This document shows, one piece after another, positions 57,657 through 64,000 of a stretch of 64,000 nucleotides of DNA. The stretch's first letter is position 1; each line of letters opens with the position of its first letter. A model generated the notes under the pieces. That model did no database searches and was not told the origin of the DNA. It saw nothing but the letters and a program-made list of their open reading frames with translations. The position numbers and the translations under genes were made by a program. Source of the stretch: Pseudoxanthomonas sp. PXM01 (GTDB taxonomy: Bacteria > Pseudomonadota > Gammaproteobacteria > Xanthomonadales > Xanthomonadaceae); the NCBI RefSeq assembly GCF_014851815.1, contig NZ_JACVAJ010000001.1:1240001-1304000 (forward strand), given 5' to 3'.

Positions 57657-58099
57657 AGTTGGCTCGTGATCGTCAGTTCGGCGGGTACGCTGTTGCTCCC
57701 CGTGGTGTTGGCATCGGTCCACTGGACACCAACGGTGCAGACCATGTCGTTCGCCCTGCAGACAACCCTCCCCATGGCGTCGGGGGCCACGTTGGCACGC
57801 AACCCATCCAGCCAACCCGCCATGGTTCCGGGATTCCCGGTGCCGTCGCCTGCCGTGTAGATGTTGGTGTTGTAGGTGCCGAGATTCGCGCGATCGGCCC
57901 GAATGATGTCCATCATCGAGTAGATCTGGATCGCGGCCTGTGAGCGACTAGCGGACCCCATCGTGTTTTTCAGTGTCACGGCCTGCATGGCGGCGATGCC
58001 CAGAAGACCGACCGCCAGCACCAACACGGCGACCATGACCTCAACCAGTCCGACGCCCTGCTGGGAACGGCGCGCCACGAAAGAAGGAATTCGCTTCAT
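57653..58099 (-). CDS. pilV: Type IV pilus minor pilin PilV
   Basis: PilV is another minor pilin of the priming complex. The leader MKRIPSFVARRSQQG is followed by VGLVEVMVAVLVLAVGLLGI, with the processing Gly and conserved Glu. The C-terminal body has a Cys pair (VVCRAND and VCTVGVQW) and the SQAAIQIYSMMDIIRADRAN helix. It lies 7 bp after fimU, with AGG upstream. Confidence 0.92.
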   Translation of the reverse strand: MKRIPSFVARRSQQGVGLVEVMVAVLVLAVGLLGIAAMQAVTLKNTMGSASRSQAAIQIYSMMDIIRADRANLGTYNTNIYTAGDGTGNPGTMAGWLDGLRANVAPDAMGRVVCRANDMVCTVGVQWTDANTTGSNSVPAELTITSQL

Positions 58100-58106
58100 G
58101 ATGACC

Positions 58107-58670
58107 TCAGTTGTCCGCGGGTACGGTACAGGCCGCCGTCGCCGCTCGCCGCCGCGTACTGACCCGGCTGACGTTTGTCGTCACATCGATGCCATTGTTG
58201 CCGGATAGATTCGCCACGCACAGGCCGATCGTGCCACTTGCATTGGCACCCACCGAAGAGAAACCGCTGGGCACGAACACGAGCCTGTGATTGCCGGCCG
58301 ACAGGTTTGCGCTGGATTTGACCACCACCGACTCGTGCAGCGTGCTGTCGCGGAGCACCGTACTGACACCATCCTTCACCATCAGGGCGATCCAGCGATT
58401 ACCGACGGTGGCGGCGCAGCTGGCTCCATCGGCACTGGGGCAGACCGAAACACGGGCCCGACGACTGACCGCCGCGACCTTGGCGGTCTGCAGCATTGCG
58501 ACCATTTCGTTCGCAGAGGATTTCAACCTGTTTCCGCGCACCAGGTTGGAGAAGCTCGGCATGGCGATGGCCGCCAGCATCGCGGCGACCGCGAGGGTCA
58601 CCACAAGTTCGACCAAGGTAACCCCGCGGGCGGCGTGACGCCCTCTGGATTTCCGACCACATCGCGACAT
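58107..58670 (-). CDS. fimU: Type IV pilus minor pilin FimU/FimT
   Basis: First gene of the minor pilin operon. The leader MSRCGRKSRGRHAARG precedes VTLVELVVTLAVAAMLAAIA with the processing Gly and Glu5. The body shows FimU/GspH traits: RLKSSANEMVAMLQTAKVAA, CPSADGASCAATVGNRWIAL and IGLCVANLSGNNGID. In P. aeruginosa this operon is activated by FimS/AlgR. Here the divergent neighbour is a FimS-like kinase gene. Confidence 0.9.
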   Translation of the reverse strand: MSRCGRKSRGRHAARGVTLVELVVTLAVAAMLAAIAMPSFSNLVRGNRLKSSANEMVAMLQTAKVAAVSRRARVSVCPSADGASCAATVGNRWIALMVKDGVSTVLRDSTLHESVVVKSSANLSAGNHRLVFVPSGFSSVGANASGTIGLCVANLSGNNGIDVTTNVSRVSTRRRAATAACTVPADN

Positions 58671-58793
58671 GACCCTTCCCCGGGTATTGGGCAGGGGTAA
58701 CCTATTTCAGCGCCCGCCGCGTGCGCCACCTGTTCCCGATGAGCGGGCTATTCCACAGACTGGGTGGTAAGACCCATCATGGACTGCCCACCC

Positions 58794-59843
58794 ATGGTCC
58801 ACTCGCCCGGAATTCAGCACGTGAATACGCCCGGCCACCGCCCGCTCGACGCCCTGTTCCGTCCCGTCGCCTTGATCGCGGTGCTTCTTGCCGGCGAGGC
58901 GCTGGCATTGATCATTGCGCTGTCATCCCACGCCTCCGGCGGACGGCTGATCCAGTTCGGCTTGACGTCGCTCGGCATTCAATGGATCTGCCTCAGCACG
59001 CTGTGCACCACCTTCCTGCTGCGCCGACCCTTGGCCCGACTCCGGTCACCCACGGTGGCTTGGATCTGCCTCGGGATCCTGCTGTGCATGACCCTGCTGG
59101 TGACCCTGGCCGCCTGGAGTCTGTTCGCGACGCCGGGTGACCTGGCAGACGGCAAGTGGTCCTTCGTACTGCGAGCACTGGCGATCGCGCTGGTCGTCGG
59201 GCTGTTGACACTGCTGACCTACCAGAACTACTGGCGCGCCAAACAGCTGGCCGTGAGCGCCGAGCACGCCAAGCTGCAGGCCCTCCAGGCCCGCATCCAG
59301 CCGCACTTCCTGTTCAACACGCTCAACACCGGTGTTTCGCTGCTGCATGCGAAGCCGGACCTTGCCGAGCAGTTGCTGCTCGACCTGTCGGACCTGTTCC
59401 GGGCGGCGCTGTCGCAACGCGAGTCCCTCAGGCTGGCGGAGGATATTTCACTGGCGCGCCGCTACCTGGAGATCGAACAGCTGCGCCTGGGGGACCGGCT
59501 GCGACTGACCTGGGACATCCCCGCCGAACTGCCCGCACTGCAGGTGCCGACGCTCTCCATCCAGCCGCTGGCGGAGAACGCCATCCGGCACGGCATCGAG
59601 CCATCGACGACAGGCGGGGACGTCGGCATCCGCATCAGCACGATCGACGGCTTCCTCCAGGTCGCCGTCTCCAACTCACTGCCACCGGCATCGTCCCGTG
59701 CGGCCGCCGGCCACCAGGTCGGTCTCAGTTCGGTGCGTGCACGCATCCATGCCTCGACCCAGGGCCGCGGGCGCGTGGACACGCGGGTCGCCGACGATCT
59801 CTACACCGCCACCATCCGCCTGCCACTGGACGTCGCGGGATAG
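58794..59843 (+). CDS. FimS/AlgZ-like (LytS-type) sensor histidine kinase, no adjacent response regulator
   Basis: The protein has several membrane helices (about 15-130: FRPVALIAVLLAGEALALII, WICLGILLCMTLLVTLAAWS, VLRALAIALVVGLLTLLTYQ) and a His_kinase domain of the LytS/AlgZ type: LQARIQPHFLFNTLNTGVSL with the phospho-acceptor His, LSIQPLAENAIRHGIEPSTT (N-box) and a C-terminal ATP-lid region GLSSVRARI. In Pseudomonas, FimS/AlgZ pairs with AlgR, which controls fimU-pilVWXY1Y2E. No AlgR-like LytTR gene follows; the next gene is convergent. Start choice is uncertain: GTG 58764, ATG 58779 and 58794, GTG 58821; the last two are close to the conserved part. Confidence 0.85.
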   Translation: MVHSPGIQHVNTPGHRPLDALFRPVALIAVLLAGEALALIIALSSHASGGRLIQFGLTSLGIQWICLSTLCTTFLLRRPLARLRSPTVAWICLGILLCMTLLVTLAAWSLFATPGDLADGKWSFVLRALAIALVVGLLTLLTYQNYWRAKQLAVSAEHAKLQALQARIQPHFLFNTLNTGVSLLHAKPDLAEQLLLDLSDLFRAALSQRESLRLAEDISLARRYLEIEQLRLGDRLRLTWDIPAELPALQVPTLSIQPLAENAIRHGIEPSTTGGDVGIRISTIDGFLQVAVSNSLPPASSRAAAGHQVGLSSVRARIHASTQGRGRVDTRVADDLYTATIRLPLDVAG

Positions 59844-59852
59844 AGCGGCGCG

Positions 59853-61235
59853 TCAGGTCACCACGCGATAGCAGGGCTTGTATTCGCCCGCGATCTTCAT
59901 GCGCCGCTGCTCGACGAACGCGCGCAGCAGCGCGTCCAGCGCCTGCATCATCGCCGCGTCACCGTGGATCTCGAACGGACCAAATTCCTCGATGCGGCGC
60001 ATGCCGTCTTCCTTGACGTTGCCGGCGACGATGCCGGAAAACGCGCGGCGCAGATCGGCGGCAAGATCATGCACGGCACGTCCGGGGCGCAGCTGCAAGG
60101 CCGCCATCGCCTCATGCGACGGCACGAAGGGCTGCTGGTAGTCCTCGGGAATCTGGACGGCCCAATTGAAGAAGAACGAATCCTTGTGCTCGATGCGGTA
60201 TTCGCGCACCTTGCGGATGCCGGCGACCATCCTCTTCGCCACCGTGACGGGGTCGCCGATGATGATCTCGTAGCGCTCGGCCGCCGCATCACCCAGCGTC
60301 AGGCGGATGAAACGGTCGATCTGCTCGAAGTACGGCGCGGCGATGGTCGGGCCGGTCAGGATCAGCGGGAACGGCAGGTGCGCGTTGTCCGGGTGCAGCA
60401 GGATGCCCAGCAGGTACAGGATCTCTTCCGCCGTGCCGACGCCGCCGGGGAACACCAGGATGCCGTGGCCGATGCGGACGAAGGCCTCCAGGCGCTTCTC
60501 GATGTCCGGCATGATGACCAGATGATTGACGATCGGGTTCGGCGACTCGGCCGCGATGATGCCCGGCTCGGTCACGCCGATGTAGCGCGTCTTGGCGCGG
60601 CGCTGCTTGGCGTGCGCGATGGTCGCGCCCTTCATCGGCCCCTTCATCGCGCCCGGTCCGCAGCCCGTGCAGATGTCCAGGCCGCGCAGGCCCAGCTCAT
60701 AGCCGACCTGCTTGGTGTAGAGGTATTCGTCGCGCGAGATCGAGTGGCCGCCCCAGCAGACAACCAGGTTGGGATCGCTGGGCTTGAGGATGCGCGCATT
60801 GCGCAGCAGGCCGAACACCGCATTGGTGATGCCGGCCGAGGATTCCAGATCGGCCGCGTATTCGGGACCGAGTTCGATGGCGGTGTACGCCAGGTCGCGC
60901 ACCACCGCGAACAGCAGCTCGGCCACGCCACGGATGATCTCGCCATCCACGAAGGCCATTGCCGGTGCATTGATCAGGTCGATGCGCACGCCGCGGTCCT
61001 GCTGCAGGACCTGGATGTCGAAGTCGGGGTAGAGATCGCGCGCCGCGCGCGGATCGTCGGACGCGCTGCCGCTGGTCAGCACGGCCAGCGCGCAGCGGCG
61101 CAACAGCTCATGCATGCCGCCGCTGGACGCGTCGCGCAGGCGCGCCACTTCGGCGCGAGAAAGTACGTCCAGGCCACCACGCGGATAGATCCGCGCGTCC
61201 TGCACCGGCAACGCCCTCGATGCCGTTTGGTTCAT
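59853..61235 (-). CDS. ppnN: Nucleotide 5'-monophosphate nucleosidase PpnN (LOG family)
   Basis: PpnN cleaves the N-glycosidic bond of purine and pyrimidine monophosphates and is regulated by (p)ppGpp in E. coli. The 460-residue protein is near the E. coli length (454). The LOG motif GHGILVFPGGVGTAEEILYL contains the PGGxGTxxE signature; an N-terminal regulatory domain (about 20-150) and CWGGHSISRDEYLYTKQVGY fit PpnN. CAGGAG upstream of 61235 sets the start. It is convergent with the kinase gene. Confidence 0.94.
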   Translation of the reverse strand: MNQTASRALPVQDARIYPRGGLDVLSRAEVARLRDASSGGMHELLRRCALAVLTSGSASDDPRAARDLYPDFDIQVLQQDRGVRIDLINAPAMAFVDGEIIRGVAELLFAVVRDLAYTAIELGPEYAADLESSAGITNAVFGLLRNARILKPSDPNLVVCWGGHSISRDEYLYTKQVGYELGLRGLDICTGCGPGAMKGPMKGATIAHAKQRRAKTRYIGVTEPGIIAAESPNPIVNHLVIMPDIEKRLEAFVRIGHGILVFPGGVGTAEEILYLLGILLHPDNAHLPFPLILTGPTIAAPYFEQIDRFIRLTLGDAAAERYEIIIGDPVTVAKRMVAGIRKVREYRIEHKDSFFFNWAVQIPEDYQQPFVPSHEAMAALQLRPGRAVHDLAADLRRAFSGIVAGNVKEDGMRRIEEFGPFEIHGDAAMMQALDALLRAFVEQRRMKIAGEYKPCYRVVT

Positions 61236-61305
61236 GGGAACTCCTGTCATTCGTTCGCAAGGAGCGGGACTGTAGCGCAGTCCCGCGGGCGTGAGGAGTC
61301 CGCCC

Positions 61306-61336
61306 AAAAAGAAACGGCCGGGTTGCCCCGGCCGTT
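61306..61336 (-). terminator. Rho-independent terminator of the Oar-type receptor
   Basis: AACGGCCGGG and CCCGGCCGTT form a 10-bp stem with a GCAA loop, then TCTTTTT on the minus strand. It follows the receptor stop (61363) by 27 bp. Confidence 0.9.
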
Positions 61337-61362
61337 CGTGTTGCGTTCCGCTGTGGAGCGGA

Positions 61363-64000
61363 TCAGAACTCGTACTTCAGACCCACCTGGACCGACCACT
61401 GCGAGATGCCGTTGGTCTGGCTGTCGGCGTTGGTCGGCATGCCGTATGCGGTGGACTGGCCGAACTCGGTGCCCGAGCGGTAGCCGTACACGTACTTGCC
61501 GTCGTAGATGCCCTGCAGCGTCGCCACGGCGTTGTTGGCGTTGAAGCCGTAGTCGAGCACGTGGCCCCAATCCTTGTTGATCAGGTTGCCGACGTTCTGG
61601 ATGTCCAGCCACACCTTGGACTTGTGGCCCTTCATGAAGCCCGGCAGCTCCTGGCTGATACGGATGTCGAAGGTGTTGACCCAGCCCGACGTGAAGCCGT
61701 TTTCGGGGGCGTAGGTACCGCGGTAGCGGCTCAGGCCGTCCTGCTGCTCCAGCCACGTCCAGAACGCCTGCTCCATCGCCGCATTGGCGGTGAACTGGCC
61801 GGTCGCGTTCAGGCTGCCGAACAGGACGTCGCCCGGACCATTGGGCACGTAGAACAGGTCGTTGAAGGTACGGTTGTCGCCGTTGGCGTCGCCGCTGAAG
61901 ATGTAGCTGAACGGACGACCGCTGCGGCCTTCATAGACCAGGCCGACCTGGGTCGCGTAGTCACCGAAGAACTTGTGCGTCCAGTTCAGCGAACCGCTGA
62001 AGCGGTCCTTGATCTCGTAGCGCGCGGTGGAGCTGGTCGGCTCGTTGATGTTGACGCCCAGCTGCGAACCGTAACCCGAACCGGCGGTGGAGCTGGTCAG
62101 CGCGGACACTTCCTCGGCGTTGGTGCGGGTGTAGCCCAGGGTCCAGGACCAGTCGCTCTCGGTCGAGAACGGCTTGGTCAACGAGACCGTCAGCTGCTGG
62201 CCCTTGCCCTTGTTGGTGTTCTCCAGCAGGAAGACGTCACCGAAGTAGGTGTTGCGGCCGAAGCGTGCGCCGTTGCCCTGGATGCCGCCGGTGGACGTGG
62301 TGTTGCCGAACGGACGCGGGCTGTTCGGGTTCCAGTACAGCACGCGGCCGTCCGGACCGACGTAGCCCGGGCCGACGTTGAGGCTGCGGTAGAACAGGCC
62401 GTTCTTGACGTCCGTCAGCAGCAGCTCGGCCGAGGCCACGATGCCGTTCCACGGGGTTTCGACGTCGATCGCCAGGTTGGCCTTCCACACCGACGGCAGC
62501 TCGAAGTCGCCGCTGATGGCGTTGACGTTGCGCACGCCGGCACCCGGCGTGGTCGGCACGTTCTGGTTCAGGCCGTCGGCGCTGAACGGAACGGTCTGCC
62601 ACGCGCTCAGGTTCTGGTACGAGACGTAGTTCATGCCCGTGCTGCTGTAGGCATTGCCCACCCACACGTTCGGCGCGTCACCCTGGAACAGGCCCACGCC
62701 ACCACGCAGCTGCATGGAACGCTCGGTGTCGAAGGTGTAGTTGAAGCCGAAGCGCGGCTGGATGATGAAGTCGCCGTTGTAGGTGTTGTTGTTGGCGATG
62801 CCGAAGCCGCCGGTGTAGCCCGTGCCGCACGCGGCGTTGACCGTGCCCGGCGCTGCGGCGAAGCACTCGTTGAACGGCGGGTTCGGGCTGGCGCTCGGCT
62901 TGTCAGCGCGCACGCCGAGGGTCAGCGTCAGGTTCGGCGTGACGTACCAGGTGTCCTGGACGAACAGGCCGAGGCTCTTGTTCTTGTAGCGTGCGGCGAT
63001 CGCGTTCGGATCGGTCGGGTTCGTCTGCAGGTCGTAGTCGAAGTACTGGCCACGCAGCAGGTTGCCGAAATCGGATGCGCCGTTCACCCGCGGGACGTAG
63101 AAGCTGTAGTTACCCCACGAATCCTGCAGGAAGAAGTTGTAGATCTCGCTTTCGCTGTATTCCGCACCGAACTTGAAGTCGTGGTCGCCGACGGTCCAGG
63201 TGGCGGCGCCGAAGTAGTTCCACGTTTCGGTCAGCAGCGCATTGCCCGGCGAGCTGCGCTCGGTACCCAGACGGATCGCATCCAGACCGGAGAAGCTGTT
63301 GCTGGTGCTGCCGATCGGGTTGTCGTTGCCGTTGCCGACGATGCCGTCATCGAAATAGACCTGGATGGTCGGCGCGGTGGTCGGGCTGATGCGGATCGCC
63401 GAGTAGTCGCGGTAAGACACCTTGAACTCGGTCGAGAACGTGTCGGACCAGTCGCTGAACAGCTGGCCGACGTAGCTTTCCACGGTCTTGGCGTGGTTGA
63501 ACCAGTTGGAGCTCAGCGCCAGGATGCTGGCGGTGGAGGCTTCCGGACGCACGCGGTTCTGTTCGAGCTTGCTGTAACGCAGGCTGGCGCGGTGGGCGTC
63601 GCTGATGTTCCAGTCCAGCTTCAGCGCGTACTCTTCCAGCTCGGTGTCGCCGCCGCCGGACAGGCCGCCGGCATCGAAGCCCCACACGTCGCGTGCGATG
63701 CGCTGCACTTCCGACAGGTCGGCGGCGGTGAAGTCGGCGTTGCCGGCCGCCAGCGGGTTGGTGCCCTGGCTCTTGCCGGCCGGGCCGATGTTGGTCTGCT
63801 TGAACTTCTCGTAGTTGGCGAAGAAGAACAGCTTGTCCTTGACGATCGGGCCGCCCAGGGTGACGCCCCAGGTGGACTCGTCGTCGTACTCGTCGAACGG
63901 CATGCCGGTGACATTGAGCGCCGTGCTGCCGGCCACGCGGCCCGGGTAGTCGCCGAACCAGTCGCCGTCACGGTACGTGCCGTAGACCGAACCGTGGAAC
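61363..64000 (-). CDS. Oar-type TonB-dependent receptor, N-terminus outside the window
   Basis: The visible 879 codons begin within the plug (FHGSVYGTYRDGDWFGDYPG, VAGSTALNVTGMPFDEYDDE) and run through a large beta-barrel (GPIVKDKLFFFANYEKFKQT, LFVQDTWYVTPNLTLTLGVR) to the C-terminal aromatic residue in VGLKYEF. The GSVYGTYRDG and FFANYEKF wording is typical of Oar/OmpA-associated TonB receptors with an N-terminal carboxypeptidase-like domain, common in Xanthomonas. In Myxococcus, Oar affects protease secretion and is proposed to export a signal; in xanthomonads the substrate is unknown. The start lies beyond 64000. Confidence 0.92.
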   Translation of the reverse strand, partial: FHGSVYGTYRDGDWFGDYPGRVAGSTALNVTGMPFDEYDDESTWGVTLGGPIVKDKLFFFANYEKFKQTNIGPAGKSQGTNPLAAGNADFTAADLSEVQRIARDVWGFDAGGLSGGGDTELEEYALKLDWNISDAHRASLRYSKLEQNRVRPEASTASILALSSNWFNHAKTVESYVGQLFSDWSDTFSTEFKVSYRDYSAIRISPTTAPTIQVYFDDGIVGNGNDNPIGSTSNSFSGLDAIRLGTERSSPGNALLTETWNYFGAATWTVGDHDFKFGAEYSESEIYNFFLQDSWGNYSFYVPRVNGASDFGNLLRGQYFDYDLQTNPTDPNAIAARYKNKSLGLFVQDTWYVTPNLTLTLGVRADKPSASPNPPFNECFAAAPGTVNAACGTGYTGGFGIANNNTYNGDFIIQPRFGFNYTFDTERSMQLRGGVGLFQGDAPNVWVGNAYSSTGMNYVSYQNLSAWQTVPFSADGLNQNVPTTPGAGVRNVNAISGDFELPSVWKANLAIDVETPWNGIVASAELLLTDVKNGLFYRSLNVGPGYVGPDGRVLYWNPNSPRPFGNTTSTGGIQGNGARFGRNTYFGDVFLLENTNKGKGQQLTVSLTKPFSTESDWSWTLGYTRTNAEEVSALTSSTAGSGYGSQLGVNINEPTSSTARYEIKDRFSGSLNWTHKFFGDYATQVGLVYEGRSGRPFSYIFSGDANGDNRTFNDLFYVPNGPGDVLFGSLNATGQFTANAAMEQAFWTWLEQQDGLSRYRGTYAPENGFTSGWVNTFDIRISQELPGFMKGHKSKVWLDIQNVGNLINKDWGHVLDYGFNANNAVATLQGIYDGKYVYGYRSGTEFGQSTAYGMPTNADSQTNGISQWSVQVGLKYEF

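Overview
The window is 64 kb of high-GC gammaproteobacterial chromosome. Gene content and protein wording point to Xanthomonadaceae, with Pseudoxanthomonas, Stenotrophomonas or Lysobacter as the best guesses. Evidence: a Xanthomonas-type order thrS-infC-rpmI-rplT-pheS-pheT-ihfA-merR, three large TonB-dependent receptors tied to polymer use, a TraB/GumN-family protein, several lineage-type small lipoproteins, and REP-like hairpins. Most of it is core chromosome. I saw no phage, IS element, CRISPR array or integron.

Layout. 1-3.6 kb: tgt (cut by the window edge) and queA, translationally coupled, then an Lrp/AsnC regulator divergent from a class III aminotransferase. 3.6-9.6 kb: a secreted inorganic pyrophosphatase and a three-gene phosphate-scavenging operon (TonB receptor, lipoprotein phytase, purple-acid-phosphatase-like enzyme) behind a candidate PHO box. 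9.6-25.1 kb: housekeeping and small genes (upp, hydrolases, ggt, ferredoxin, coaD, rsmD, htpG, a miniature flagellar-rod-like protein, ftsY, mutY-yggX, tRNA-Phe, a pseudouridine synthase, several short hypotheticals). 25.2-33.9 kb: a sugar-polymer locus made of an FHS-type sugar transporter, a GH3 glucohydrolase and a TonB receptor on one strand, with a divergent GH30 enzyme; a near-ideal promoter overlaps a perfect LacI-type operator. 34-40.9 kb: LEA14-like lipoprotein, acyl-CoA dehydrogenase, HNH nuclease, dxs, TraB/GumN protein, cupin, tRNA-Pro. 41-51 kb: the translation cluster with infC starting at a non-canonical ATC codon, tRNA-Val and uvrB. 51-59.8 kb: a type IV pilus minor-pilin operon fimU-pilV-pilW-pilX-pilY1-pilE plus a separate FimT-like pseudopilin, tRNA-Asn and a FimS/AlgZ-like histidine kinase with no response regulator beside it. 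59.8-64 kb: ppnN and an Oar-type TonB receptor cut by the window end.

How parts work together. Two independent TonB-receptor operons have the same design: receptor gene first, then a strong intercistronic hairpin, then the exported hydrolase, then a third gene (a second phosphatase in one case, an inner-membrane sugar permease in the other). In the first, phytate or organic phosphate would be bound by the receptor and stripped by phytase and phosphatase; in the second, glucan oligomers would be imported, cut by GH3/GH30 and taken up as glucose. The pilus operon is tightly coupled by ATGA stop/start overlaps and sits back-to-back with a kinase of the family that controls the equivalent operon in Pseudomonas aeruginosa.

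Nothing here clearly qualifies as a wholly undescribed system. The most promising leads are the LacI-controlled glucan locus (possibly beta-1,6-glucan), the PHO-type phytate operon, the orphan FimS-like kinase, the mini-FlgC protein and the near-identical 23-25 bp hairpin repeats.
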